From Sulfurimicrobium sp963741495 (GTDB lineage: Bacteria > Pseudomonadota > Gammaproteobacteria > Burkholderiales > Sulfuricellaceae): 64,000 nucleotides of DNA. The DNA is taken from assembly GCA_963741495.1 (NCBI GenBank), contig CAVUID010000018.1:186001-250000 (forward strand), read 5' to 3'. Made by a program: the position numbers and the translations under genes. Position 1 is the stretch's first letter. Each line of letters begins with the position of its first letter. A model generated the notes under the pieces. That model did no database searches and was not told the origin of the DNA. It was given only the letters and a program-made list of their open reading frames with translations. Below are positions 27,574 to 38,000 of the stretch, piece by piece.

Positions 27574-28420
27574 TTACTGAGTTTCCTGTTCCAGCGTGAA
27601 GCATGCCCCTGCATCCTGCCCCAGCGTCTGCACCAAAAATGGCATGATTTCCGTCAGTGTTTTGTGCAGGGTCCATGGCGGGTTGATGATGAACATCCCG
27701 CTGCCATGCATGCCGATGCCGTCGGAGCTGGGCGTGTGGACGGTCAGGGAAACATTCAGCCAGCTTTTTACCGGCAGATGCTTGAGCTTGTCCGGCAGTT
27801 GCCGCGCTTCCGGTCGGGAAAGTTGCGGATACCAGATCGCATAGGTGCCGGTGGCAAAACGGGTCAGGCCATCCTTCAGCGCTGTGATGACATTCACGTA
27901 GTCGTCACGGGTTTCGTAGGACGGGTCAATCAGCACCAGTGCGCGGCGCGGCGGCGGGGGCAGCAGCGCTTTGAGCGCATCGAAACCGTTGGCGGCGGCG
28001 ATGCTGACGCGTTTGGCCTGGGCGCTGAAATTTTCCTGCAGAATCCGGCTGTCGCTGCTGTGCAATTCGAACAGGCGCAAGCGGTCCTGCGGGCGCAGGG
28101 TTTGCAGCGCAAACCAGGGGGAGCCGGGATAAAAACGCAGCATGCCGTCCGGGTTGATGGCACGCACCAGATCCACATATCCGGCCAGTGCCGGGGGTAA
28201 ATCCTGACGCGACCATAATTTGCCGATGCCGGTTTCAAATTCCTTCAGCTTGGTCGCATAGTCCGAATCCAGCGAATAAATCCCCGCGCCGGCATGCGTG
28301 TCGATGATCCAGAAGGGTTTGTCTTTCTGCCCCAGATAACGGCTCAGCTGCGATCAGCAGCAGATGTTTCAGCACGTCGGCGTGGTTGCCGGCATGAAAG
28401 GCGTGGCGGTAGCTCAGCAT
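27574..28420 (-). CDS. rlmJ: 23S rRNA A2030 N6-methyltransferase RlmJ (frameshifted)
   Basis: It begins MLSYRHAFHAGNHADVLKH, the usual RlmJ start, and has the SAM-site piece DTHAGAG, the motif LRFYPGSP and the catalytic-type LVLIDPSYE (in place of the more usual DPPYE). The enzyme methylates adenine 2030 of 23S rRNA. A break near 28,348 is mended by removing one base, restoring SRYLGQKDKPFWIIDTHAG. Length then matches the family (about 281 residues). Confidence 0.9.
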
Positions 28421-28473
28421 GGGAAAATCCGGTTAACAGGGCGAGGAAAGCATGGGGAATTACCAGGTCCGGA

Positions 28474-28884
28474 TTATAACGCCTCGGCGCAAAATATGGC
28501 TGGCGTGACAATCCGGGTGCGTTCGATATTTCCGCGTTGCAGCAAGCCGGCACGACGGTCACCCGTTACCAGGTAATCCGCATCACCAGCCAGGGCCATG
28601 GCCAGCAGAAACGCGTCGTCCGGATCATCCGCTTCAGTCTCGATGATCAGGCGCTCCAGTACCACAGCACGCTGCAGGTTGTTCACCATGGCACCCACTT
28701 TGGCGGGCTGCAGGATGGACTGAAACTTGGAGTAGCGGCTTGCCCGGCGAATTTCATCAAGCTGCATGCGCGATGTCACCACTTCGAAGCGTGCCGAGCG
28801 CCAGGCGCGATAGATTACATCGGGAAAACCATGCGGTGAGATCAGTGCGCTGAACAGGATATTGGTATCCAGAACGACCCGCAT
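28474..28884 (-). CDS. PIN-domain toxin
   Basis: A 136-residue PIN nuclease of the family annotated as a putative toxin component. It begins MRVVLDTNILFSALIS, giving the first catalytic Asp; further acidic residues are in DPDDAFLLAMA and ADYLVTGDRR. Likely an RNase. Its ATG overlaps the stop of the upstream antitoxin gene (TGATG), the common arrangement. Downstream lies rlmJ. Confidence 0.87.
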   Translation of the reverse strand: MRVVLDTNILFSALISPHGFPDVIYRAWRSARFEVVTSRMQLDEIRRASRYSKFQSILQPAKVGAMVNNLQRAVVLERLIIETEADDPDDAFLLAMALAGDADYLVTGDRRAGLLQRGNIERTRIVTPAIFCAEAL

Positions 28885-29123
28885 CAGTTCTTGCGCACCC
28901 ACTGGAGGGCTTCATCGACCATGGCGGTCAAATCCGCCTCGCTCACGCCTGCATTGGCGGCCTTGGCCTGTTCGGCTGTCAGTTCCAGAATGTGTGCCCG
29001 CACCGCCTCTTCAATAAAGCGTGACAGGTCGCCTTTCCTGCCGCCACCTTGGCTGGCGAGAAACATACGAAGGGATTGGTCGGTATCAGCAGAGACAGCA
29101 ACATTCCAGCGAATTGTATTCAT
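28884..29123 (-). CDS. antitoxin partner of the PIN toxin
   Basis: A 79-residue protein beginning MNTIRWNVAVSADTDQSLRMFLA, with a strand then helices (GDLSRFIEEAVRAHILEL) as in ribbon-helix-helix antitoxins. The C-terminal part (EADLTAMVDEALQWVRKN) would bind the toxin. The DNA-binding part probably represses its own promoter in the region before 29,123. Confidence 0.8.
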   Translation of the reverse strand: MNTIRWNVAVSADTDQSLRMFLASQGGGRKGDLSRFIEEAVRAHILELTAEQAKAANAGVSEADLTAMVDEALQWVRKN

Positions 29124-29221
29124 TAAGACCCCCGTTGATCGGTGTTTATGTGTTTATACGCCGATAGGTGGGGCTATGCAATGGCTGTTTTTTATCCCAG
29201 AATGTCCATTGGCGTGCACAT

Positions 29222-29290
29222 TCATGAGGAGCGCCGCCCCGGTGCGAATGCGGTCACAATTCGCGGCGAGGGCGCCGCTCCTACAGCGGC
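29222..29290. repeat. REP-type inverted repeat
   Basis: Two near-complementary halves, GAGGAGCGCCGCC...GTGCGAAT (29,226-29,249) and ATTCGCGGCGAGGGCGCCGC...TCCTAC (29,259-29,284), flank a short spacer. The right half is the common GTAGGAGCGGCGCCCTCGCC-type REP sequence in reverse. It lies between the antitoxin promoter and the recG 3' end. Confidence 0.75.
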
Positions 29291-29316
29291 TTTTGGCTCT
29301 AATGAACAATCCCGGT

Positions 29317-31425
29317 TTATGCTTTCAATAATTCCTGCTGCTGTCCCAGCCAGCGTTCTAGATGGCGCTCGGCGAGGTCGGGATGATCGGCCAGCATGCG
29401 CTCGGCAGTGTGCCGAGCAGCTTCGAGCAGTTTCTGATCACGTTCGAGATCGGCGAAGCGGAGCATGGGAACGCCGCTCTGGCGTGCGCCGAGAAATTCC
29501 CCCGGTCCGCGCAGGGTCAGGTCCTGGCGTGCCACTTCGAAACCGTCGGTGTTTTCGTAAATGATCCGGAGCCTTGCGCGGGCGGTTTCGGAAAGAGGCG
29601 ACTGGAACAGCAGGATGCAGGTACTCTGGGCGGCACCGCGCCCTACCCGGCCACGTAACTGGTGCAACTGGGAAAGCCCGAAACGTTCGGCATGTTCGAT
29701 CACCATGAGCGAGGCATTGGGCACGTCCACGCCGACCTCGATCACGGTGGTGGCGACCAGCAACTGGATTTCTCCCGTCTTGAAGCGGGCCATGGTGGCG
29801 GCTTTTTCCTGTGCCGGGAGGCGTCCGTGAACGAGGCCTATGCTGAGTTCGGGAAAGGTCTGACTGAGCAGCTCAAAAGTTTCGAGCGCGGTCTTGAGTT
29901 GCAGGGCTTCCAGCCCCTCTCCCCTGGCCCCTCTCCCGCTAGCGGGAGAGGGGAACGTTTGGCCCCTCTCCCGCTGGCGGGGGAGGGTTGGGGAGGGGGT
30001 TTCCTCAATCAGCGGGCATACCCAGTAAGCCTGCCGCCCCTGCATGCAGGCATCGCGGATGCGCGCGATGATTTCTTCGCGGCGTGCGCTGTCCACCAGC
30101 TTGGTGACGATCGGGGTACGGCCGGGCGGCAACTCGTCAATCACCGAGACATCCAGATCGGCGTAATAACTCATCGACAGGGTGCGCGGGATGGGCGTGG
30201 CGCTCATCATCAGCTGGTGAATTTCGCCGCCCTTTTGCCGCAGCGCCAGGCGCTGGTGCACGCCGAAGCGGTGCTGCTCGTCAATGATGGCCAGGCCCAG
30301 CTGGCGGAATTCCACCTGCTCCTGAAACAGGGCATGGGTGCCGATGGCAAGCTGTGCCTCGCCGCTGGCGGTGCGCTCCAGCGCAATGCGCTTGTCCTTC
30401 TTGCCCAGGCTGCCGCTGAGCCAGGCTATGGTGATGCCGAGGGGTTCCAGCCAGGCCGAAAGCTTGAGGTAATGCTGTTCGGCCAGAATTTCAGTCGGCG
30501 CCATGATGGCGGCCTGAAAACCGTTTTCGATGGCCTGGCAGGCGGCTAGTGCCGCCACCACGGTTTTTCCGCTGCCGACGTCGCCTTGCAGCAAACGCTG
30601 CATGGGGTGGGTGCGGGCCAGGTCGGCGCTGATTTCGGCACAGACGCGCTGCTGGGCCGCCGTGAGCGGGAAGGAAAGGCGCTCCAGCAGGGCAGCGCCA
30701 AGTTGCTGCCGGGGCGGCAGGGGCGGGGCGCCGCGAGCTCGCCGTTCCCGATAGTGCTGGCGCATGGAGAGCTGCTGCGCCAGCAGTTCATCAAAAATCA
30801 CGCGCTGCCAGGCCGGGTGGTTTCTTTCATCCAGTGTCGCCGGAGCGACATCGGGCGGTGGCTGGTGCAATAGCGTGATGCTGGTCGCAAAATCCGGCAG
30901 ATTGAGCGAGATGCGCAATGCATCCGGCAGCGTGTCATGCAAGTCTGTACCAGTCAGTGCCTGACCGATCAGCTTGCGCAGCGTGGCCTGGCCGAGTCCC
31001 TGAGTGGTGGGATATACCGGCGTGAGCGCCTCGGCCAGCGGCTCGTCTTCCTTTACGATGCGATACTGGGGGTGGACCATTTCTGCGCCAAAAAAGCCGT
31101 GGCGCAGTTCGCCCAAAACGCGCACTTTGACGCCGGGCGTCAGCGTTGCGGCCTGGCTGGGGTAAAAATGCAGGAAGCGCAGCTGCAGTGCGCCGCTGCC
31201 ATCCTGCAACTTGACGGTCAGCATCTTGCGGGGCTTGTAGGTGACGCTGGCGTGTGTAACGAGGCCTTCGAGTTGCACCACCTGGCCGATGGGCGCATCC
31301 GCAACCGGGTATAGGTGCGTCTCGTCCTGATAGCGCAGCGGCAGATGGAGCAGCAGGCCAAACGCATTATGAATGCCCAGCTTGGCCAGCCTGCCCCGCG
31401 CGGCTGCGCCGATTTTCTGGAACAT
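29317..31425 (-). CDS. recG: ATP-dependent DNA helicase RecG with in-frame repeat insertion
   Basis: A 702-residue branch-migration helicase for fork rescue and recombination. An N-terminal wedge/OB domain (GQVVQLEGLVTHASV) precedes the helicase motor: Walker A GDVGSGKTVVAALAA, DEQHRFGVHQR, SATPIPRTL, then VATTVIEVGVDVPNASLMVI and QLHQLRGRVGRG. Residues about 475-505 (PSPTLPRQRERGQTFPSPAS and what follows) are encoded by a palindromic repeat and replace a loop that is short in other RecG proteins. The frame stays open. Its start overlaps the ridA stop by one base (TAATG). Confidence 0.94.
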   Translation of the reverse strand: MFQKIGAAARGRLAKLGIHNAFGLLLHLPLRYQDETHLYPVADAPIGQVVQLEGLVTHASVTYKPRKMLTVKLQDGSGALQLRFLHFYPSQAATLTPGVKVRVLGELRHGFFGAEMVHPQYRIVKEDEPLAEALTPVYPTTQGLGQATLRKLIGQALTGTDLHDTLPDALRISLNLPDFATSITLLHQPPPDVAPATLDERNHPAWQRVIFDELLAQQLSMRQHYRERRARGAPPLPPRQQLGAALLERLSFPLTAAQQRVCAEISADLARTHPMQRLLQGDVGSGKTVVAALAACQAIENGFQAAIMAPTEILAEQHYLKLSAWLEPLGITIAWLSGSLGKKDKRIALERTASGEAQLAIGTHALFQEQVEFRQLGLAIIDEQHRFGVHQRLALRQKGGEIHQLMMSATPIPRTLSMSYYADLDVSVIDELPPGRTPIVTKLVDSARREEIIARIRDACMQGRQAYWVCPLIEETPSPTLPRQRERGQTFPSPASGRGARGEGLEALQLKTALETFELLSQTFPELSIGLVHGRLPAQEKAATMARFKTGEIQLLVATTVIEVGVDVPNASLMVIEHAERFGLSQLHQLRGRVGRGAAQSTCILLFQSPLSETARARLRIIYENTDGFEVARQDLTLRGPGEFLGARQSGVPMLRFADLERDQKLLEAARHTAERMLADHPDLAERHLERWLGQQQELLKA
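29910..30002. repeat. palindromic repeat element inside recG
   Basis: Contains a perfect 13-base-arm palindrome at 29,928-29,953 (CCCCTCTCCCGCT and its complement) and a second imperfect copy (CCCCTCTCCCGCTGGCGGGG) at 29,963-29,982, then TTGGGGAGGGGG. It has the look of a mobile intergenic REP-like element, here located in coding sequence. Confidence 0.8.
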
Positions 31426-31808
31426 TACTCGCCCAGGTGCAGTACCGCGTCCATTTCCACCAGCGCGCCGCGCGGCAGGGCCGAAACGCCAACAGCGGCG
31501 CGGGCGGGGTAGGGCTGGTCGAAGTATCTGGCCATGATTTCATTGACCTTGGCGAAGTGGGTCAGGTCGGTTAGGTAGACGTTGAGCTTGGCCGTGGCAT
31601 TAAGCCCTGCGTCAGCTGCATTGGCCACAGCGCCGAGGTTGAGAAAAACCTGATTGATCTGAGCTTCGATGCCTTCGGCCATTTGCATGGTCTGAGGATC
31701 GAGGCCGATCTGGCCGGAGAGGTAAACCGTGTCGCCGACGCGGATGCCCTGTGAGTAGGTGCCGATGGCTGCGGGTGCGTTGGGCGTGCTCAATACTTGT
31801 CTGGTCAT
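31425..31808 (-). CDS. ridA: RidA family reactive intermediate deaminase
   Basis: A 127-residue protein of the YjgF/RidA family. It begins STPNAPAAIGTYSQGIRVGDTVYLSGQI. The catalytic-site arginine lies in QPYPARAAVGVSALPRGALVEMD, a form slightly different from the usual PARxxVxV. RidA hydrolyses reactive enamines made by PLP enzymes. It is placed between spoT and recG on the same strand, with the recG start overlapping its stop. Confidence 0.92.
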   Translation of the reverse strand: MTRQVLSTPNAPAAIGTYSQGIRVGDTVYLSGQIGLDPQTMQMAEGIEAQINQVFLNLGAVANAADAGLNATAKLNVYLTDLTHFAKVNEIMARYFDQPYPARAAVGVSALPRGALVEMDAVLHLGE

Positions 31809-31837
31809 ATTCGTTTCCCGTTAATTTAGAATCAAAT

Positions 31838-31873
31838 GCTGATAGCTGATGAGCTGATGGCTGATAGCTGAAT
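31838..31873. repeat. heptanucleotide array GCTGATR
   Basis: GCTGATA, GCTGATG, (A), GCTGATG, GCTGATA and GCTGAAT follow one another between the ridA start and the spoT stop. The seven-base period is broken only by one extra A at 31,852. Same style as the GTGANNN arrays elsewhere in the window. Confidence 0.75.
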
Positions 31874-33989
31874 TAGCCTTTCATCCGGTTGATCCTGACC
31901 ACTTCCTGCAATTGGCGCAGGCCGCGCATGACGCGGGCGAGGTGCATGCGGTTTTCCACCTGCAAGGTGAAATACATGGTGGTGTAAGCGCTGCCGTCTT
32001 CCTCTTCCATGCTGACATTGTCGATATTGGAGTCGGCATCGGCGATGGTGGCTGCTACCTTGGCCAGCACCCCGCGCTGGTTGGCCACCACCAGTTTGAT
32101 CGAGACGTCGAAAAATTTCTTGGTGTCCGGATCCCACTCCACATCCACCCACTTGTCCGGATCGTTGCGGTAATGCGCGATAGTGGGGCAGTCGTGGGTG
32201 TGAATGATAAGTCCCTTGCCCTTGTTGATGAAGCCCAGGATAGGGTCGCCGGGAATGGGGCGGCAGCAGCTGGCAAGTTGCACCGCCATGCCTTCGGTGC
32301 CGCGTATGGTGATGGCGCTCTGTGGCCGGCTTTCGTCCGCCGGCGTTTCGCCCAGTGTTGCCAGTTGCCGTGCCACGACTATGTTGAGCCGCTTGCCCAG
32401 GCCGATATCGGCAAGGATTTCGCTTCGGGTTTTTCCGGCATTTTCGCGCAGCAGTTTTTCCCAGGGGCCATCGCCGATACTCGCCGGAGCGATCTGCAGG
32501 GCACGCAGCGCCTGCTCCAGCAGGCGTTCGCCAAGCGCGACAGATTCCTCGTAGTGCAGGGTCTTGAGGAAATGGCGGATATGGGAGCGCGCCTTGCCGG
32601 TGGCGACGTAATTCAGCCAGGCCGGATTGGGGTTGGCGTGGGTGGCGGTAATGATTTCCACATGGTCGCCGTTGCGTGAGCTCGGTGCGCAAGGGGGCGT
32701 GTTCGTGATTGATTTTGACCGTCACGGCCCGGTTGCCGACATCGGTATGCACTGCATAGGCAAAATCCACGGCCGTGGCCCCGCGCGGCAAGGCCATGAT
32801 CTTGCCTTTGGGGGTGAAGACATAGACTTCGTCCGGGAACAGATCGACCTTGATGTGTTCCAGAAATTCGGCAGCGTCGCGGCTCTCGTTCTGGATTTCG
32901 AGCAGGTTTTGCAGCCACTGGTGGGTTTTCTGCTGCATGTCGCTGATGCCTGTTTCGCCGCTCTTGTAAAGCCAGTGCGAGGCCACGCCCGCCTCGGCGA
33001 TCTGGTGCATTTCCTGGCTGCGGATCTGGATTTCGATGGGCGTGCCGAAAGGGCCAAACAGCGTGGTGTGCAGCGACTGGTAGCCATTCGCCTTGGGGAT
33101 GGCGATGTAATCCTTGAATTTTCCCGGAATCGGCTTGTACAGGCTGTGCAGGGAGCCCAGGGCGAGATAGCAGGTCGGTACGTCCTTGACGGTGACGCGG
33201 AAACCGTAGATGTCGAATACCTCGGAAAAGGCCAGGTTTTTTTCCTGCATCTTGCTGTAAATGCTGTAGAGATGCTTTTCGCGTCCGGTGACGCTGGCTT
33301 CGATATTGCAGCTGGCTAGTTTGTTCTTGATTGCTTCCAGCACCTTGCTGACGACTTCGCGGCGGTTGCCGCGCGCGGCTTTGACGGCCTTGGAGAGAAC
33401 GGTGTAGCGGTTGGGATAGGCGAAGTGAAAGCCGAGATCTTCCAGTTCGCGGTACACATTGTTGAGCCCGAGGCGGTTGGCGATGGGTGCGTAGATTTCC
33501 AGGGTTTCGTGTGAAATGCGCTGCTGCTTGGCGGCTTGCATCGACTCCAGCGTGCGCATGTTGTGCAAGCCGGTCGGCCAGTTTGATCAGGATCACGCGC
33601 ACATCGCGCGCCATGGCGAGCAGCATCTTGCGGAAATTTTCCGCCTGGGCATGGGCTTCGGACTGGAATTCGATCTTGTCCAGCTTGGAAACCCCATCTA
33701 CCAGTTCGGCAACCTGCTTGCCGAACTGCGCGCCGATTTCCTCGCTGGTGGTTGCAGTGTCTTCCACCACGTCATGCAGCAGCGCGGCCATGATGGCCTG
33801 GGCGTCAAGGCGCCATTCGGCCAGGATGGTGGCAACAGCGAGCGGGTGGGAAATGTAGGCTTCGCCGCTTTTGCGCATTTGCCCGTGATGGGCTGCTTCG
33901 GCAACGCGAAAAGCTTCCTCGACCTGGGTAATGTCCTCAGGTTTGAGGTAAGCGGAGAGAATCTCGGTGAGCTGGGACGGGTTGGGCAT
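31873..33989 (-). CDS. spoT: bifunctional (p)ppGpp synthetase/hydrolase SpoT (frameshifted)
   Basis: A RelA/SpoT homologue. It has the HD hydrolase region (AAHHGQMRKSGEAYISHPLA, ALLHDVVEDT), synthetase motifs (GREKHLYSIYSKM, YGFRVTV, AIPKANGYQSLHTT), a TGS domain (VYVFTPKGKIMALPRGATAV) and a C-terminal ACT domain. The intact HD motif indicates the bifunctional type. Breaks near 33,567 (restoring LADRLHNMRT) and 32,679 (restoring RNGDHVEIIT) are mended by removing one base each. Start ATG 33,989. rpoZ and gmk lie upstream, the common spoT operon order. Confidence 0.93.
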
Positions 33990-33995
33990 GGAGCG

Positions 33996-34078
33996 GTGAA
34001 AGGTGAAGAGTGAACTGTGAAGCATGAGGAGGCGTAGGACTGAAACCTTTCACTGCTTCACCTTTCACGCTTCACGAG
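33996..34078. repeat. heptanucleotide array forming an inverted repeat between rpoZ and spoT
   Basis: GTGAAAG, GTGAAGA, GTGAACT and GTGAAGC run at 33,996-34,023. Four TTCAC-centred inverted units, seven or eight bases apart, follow at 34,049-34,075. The halves can pair across a 25-base loop. It resembles the array after argF. Confidence 0.8.
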
Positions 34079-34079
34079 A

Positions 34080-34286
34080 TCACGCCTGTCCGCGGTTGAG
34101 GATTTCCCTGCCTACTTTTTCCATGGCGATTTCTTTCAGCGCGACCACGGTCGGTTTGTCGCGGCCGGCCTCAACCAGAGGTGTGGCACCATTGGCCAGT
34201 TGCCGGGCGCGGTAAGTGGCGGCCAGGGTCAGTTCAAAGCGGTTGCTGAAATTTTTCAAACAGTCGTCGACGGTAATGCGTGCCAT
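34080..34286 (-). CDS. rpoZ: RNA polymerase omega subunit
   Basis: A 68-residue protein beginning MARITVDDCLKNFSNRFELTLAATYRARQL, the normal omega start, ending with KVGREILNRGQA. It helps assemble RNA polymerase and forms a ppGpp site. Normal length. It is between gmk (34 bases upstream) and spoT. Confidence 0.95.
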   Translation of the reverse strand: MARITVDDCLKNFSNRFELTLAATYRARQLANGATPLVEAGRDKPTVVALKEIAMEKVGREILNRGQA

Positions 34287-34320
34287 GTTTAAGTGCTCCT
34301 AATGGGGTTTCAGGTGTTTT

Positions 34321-34932
34321 TCAGGTCAGACGGGTGATGAGTTCACCATGCCGTGCCAACTGGGTTGCGATAGTCAGTCGCTGTGCCCGGACCACTGCCA
34401 GCAGATCTTGCTGCGCGGTGTCGAAATCGTCGTTGATAATAACATAATCGAATTCACCGACATGGCTGATGTCCTCGCGTGCGGCCGCGACACGGCGCTG
34501 AATCACTTCTTCTGCATCCTGGCCCCGACCCTGCAGACGCTGCTGCAGCGCCTCTACAGACGGCGGCAGGATGAAAATGCTGATTGCGTCCGGAATCAGC
34601 TTGCGTACCTGGGCTGCGCCCTGCCAGTCGATTTCCAGCAGGATGTCCGTGCCTGTCTTGCGTGAGGCCTCAATCCAGGGCTGCGAGGTGCCGTAGAAAT
34701 TGCCATAGACTTCCGCGCTTTCGAGAAAATCACCGCGTTCCAGCATCTGCATGAAGGTTTCACGGTTGATGAAGTGATAGTGCTGGCCTTCCACTTCGCC
34801 TGGGCGCGGCGCACGCGTGGTGTAGGAGATGGATAGCTGGATACCCGTATCAGCGGCAAGCAACTTTTTTACCATGCTGGTTTTTCCCGCACCCGAGGGC
34901 GCGGCAACAATAAACAGGTTTCCGGTGGTCAT
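34321..34932 (-). CDS. gmk: guanylate kinase
   Basis: A 203-residue kinase phosphorylating GMP. P-loop in AAPSGAGKTSMVKKL; GMP-binding residues in SISYTTRAPRPGEVEGQHYHF; LEIDWQGAAQVRK further on. The start ATG 34,932 (MTTGNLFIVAAPSG) fits the family, although an open frame extends upstream. First gene of gmk-rpoZ-spoT. Divergent from the penicillin-binding protein gene. Confidence 0.95.
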   Translation of the reverse strand: MTTGNLFIVAAPSGAGKTSMVKKLLAADTGIQLSISYTTRAPRPGEVEGQHYHFINRETFMQMLERGDFLESAEVYGNFYGTSQPWIEASRKTGTDILLEIDWQGAAQVRKLIPDAISIFILPPSVEALQQRLQGRGQDAEEVIQRRVAAAREDISHVGEFDYVIINDDFDTAQQDLLAVVRAQRLTIATQLARHGELITRLT

Positions 34933-35093
34933 GATGGTATGCTCTTTCGAAGAAATGCTAAATTTCGCTAACGATACCAGATTTATATTTTGCGCTAAAT
35001 GCCCCATGAATTCTGCTTAAGCTTGGCACGGCGAGCAAAATTGCGTTTATCATTTATGCTTCTATCCTGTTTACCTGCACCCTTGGTTTTTTT

Positions 35094-38000
35094 GTGGAAT
35101 CTGGCACTCCAAAACGTTCCATACTCAGACGCCTGATCCGGTTTCTTGCGCTTGGCTTCTCAGCCATTTTTTTGATCGCGCTGATCGCGCTGGGTGCGCT
35201 GGCCTATTATGAAGGCCAGACTTCTACGTTTCAGGCCGAATATCTGGCGCAGCTAGGCAAGTCGCTGAATTTTGAGCTTAAAAGCGGACCCAATCCAGCG
35301 TTTAATGTGATTCAGGCCGGTCCTTATGATGAGCGCATGGGTTATAGCCGAATCAGGGACTGGACGCCGCGTCTGCGCGAGCAGGGTTTTCAGGTCAGTC
35401 ATCAGGCGCGAATTTCAACCCAGATGCAGGACCTGATCGATCGTGGCCTGTTTGCGCCCTATCGAGAGAAAAACCAGGCTGGGCTAAATGTTTTCGATCA
35501 GCATGGCGAACCTCAGTATGGCAGCCTGTTTCCCACGCGCGTTTACCGGAATTTTGATGCGGTTCCATCCCTGGTGCGCGATACCCTGCTGTTTATCGAA
35601 AATCGCGAATTGCTTGATCAAGCCAATCCAAAAAAGAATCCGGCGGTGGAGTGGGAGCGACTTGGTCGCGCCGTGCTGGACAAGGGTATCCAGGCCGTCA
35701 GGCCGGAACACGATGTACCGGGTGGCAGCACGCTGGCCACGCAGATTGAAAAATATCGCCATACACCCAACGGCCTGACGCTGACCGCCGAGGACAAGCT
35801 GCAGCAGATGGCATCCGCTTCGGTGCGCGCCTATCTGGATGGGGAAAATACCCTGCCATGGCGCAAGTCTATCGTGGTGAATTATCTCAATACCGTGCCG
35901 CTTGCGGCCGTTAGCGGATTTGGTGAAGTCAATGGCATGGGTGACGGGCTGTGGGCCTGGTACGGTCTGGATTTCGAGCGCGTTAATCAGATTTTGCGTG
36001 CCTGGTCCGGCTCCCCGGCCGAAGTCGAGGCCGTGGCGCAGGTCTACAAGCATGTGTTGAGCCTGATGATCGCGCAGCGCCGTCCATCGGGTTATCTTGG
36101 CGGCGGTCACGAGGCCCTGGATGCCCTGACCAACAGCCATCTGCGTGTGCTGGCGGCTGAAGGGGTGATTCCTGCCAGTTTGCGCGATGCCGCGATTCGG
36201 GTGAAATTGCAGTTCCGCAAAGCGTCAATCATTGAGGATAATGGCGCTTATTCCACGCGTAAGGCAGTGAATGCGGTGCGCGTGCGACTCGCCACACTGC
36301 TCGGGATGGATCGCCTGTATGAGCTGGATCGTCTCGACCTGGCGGTAAAAACCACGCTTAACAAGGATCTCCAGCAGAAGGTCACCACTATTCTGCGCCA
36401 GCTAGGGCAGCCGGAATACGCTCGTGCTGCCGGCCTTTATGGTGAACGCTTGCTGGGTGCCGCTGATCCAGGTCGCGTCATCTACAGCCTGAATATTCAC
36501 GAACTGACGCCTGAAGGCGCCAAGCTGCGCATCCAGGCCGACAACTTTGATCAGCCCTTCGACATCAATCAGGGTTCAAAACTGGATCTGGGCTCCACTG
36601 CCAAGTTGCGCACGCTGGTGAACTATCTTGAAATCATCGAGAAATTGCACCTGCGCTATTCCGCCACGCCGATTGACGAGTTGCACAAGGTTGAAAGCGC
36701 GCCCATGGATGTCCTGACGCGCTGGTCGGTCGATTATCTGCTTGAGCATGAAGATAAAAATCTGGCGGATATGCTGGATGCCGCTCTGGAGCGGCGTTAT
36801 TCCGCCAGCCCCGGCGAAGCTTTTTTTACCGGCGGTGGGGTGCACTATTTTCATAACTTCAAGCGTGAAGACGATGGCCAGGTGCTGAGCGTGCGCGAAG
36901 CTACGCGTAACTCGGTCAATCTGGTATTCATTCGCATCATGCGGGATATCGAACGTTACTACATGTTCAATATGCCGAATTCGTCGGCCAATATCCTCAA
37001 AGATGCCAAGGACCCCAACCGCAAGATTTATCTGCAACGCTTCGCTGATAAGGAAGGCAAGGAGTTCATCGGTCGCTTTTATCAGAAATACCGCAATAAA
37101 AAGCCTCAGGAAGTCAGTGAAATCTTCTTTTCCGGCGTCAAGCCCACCCGGCGGCGATTGGCGGCGGCCCATCGCTATATATATCCCGAGGCTTCGCAGG
37201 CCGAATTTGTTGCTTTTATGGATGCGCGCCTTCCCGGTTTCAGGAATGAAAAGGCTCGTGCTATCGCTGCCCTGTATGAAGAGCTTTCACCCGGCCAGCT
37301 ATCGCTTGCGGATCAGGGGTATACGGTTCGTGTTCACCCGCTTGATCTGTGGTTGGCAGCTTTTTTGGTGCAGCATCCAGGTGCGCTTTACAAGGATGCC
37401 ATCGAGGCCAGCGCTGCGGAACGCATCGAAGTGTATAGCTGGCTTATCAATACCAGCCGCAAGAACGCCCAGGACAGCCGTATCCGCAACCTGCTGGAAG
37501 TGGAGGCCTTCCTGGAAATCCATCGCGACTGGAAGCGCCTGGGCTACCCCTTCGACTATCTGGTGCCTTCGCTCGCCACCGCGATCGGCAGCTCGGCCGA
37601 CCGGCCCGCTGCGCTGGCGGATCTGATGGGCATCATTCTCAACAATGGCGTGCGCCCCCCCGCCAATCTGATTGAGGAACTGCATTTTGCTGCTGCCACG
37701 CCATTCGAGACGGTCTACAAGCGTGCGCCAGCAAAAGGGGTGCGAATGTTCTCCCCTGAACTTGCTTCCGCCGTGCGCGGCGCGCTGATCAACGTGGTGC
37801 AGCATGGCACTGCTTCCCGTCTGGCAAATGCCATCGTCAAGGATAATGGCGAGCACATCGCCATTGGCGGCAAGACAGGCACCGGTGATCATCGTTATGT
37901 CACGTTTTCGTCTGCTGGCGTGATCAAGGAGTCGCGTGCAGTGAATCGTTCGGCTACCTTTGTCTTCTTTATCGGTGATCGTTTTTACGGCACGCTTACC

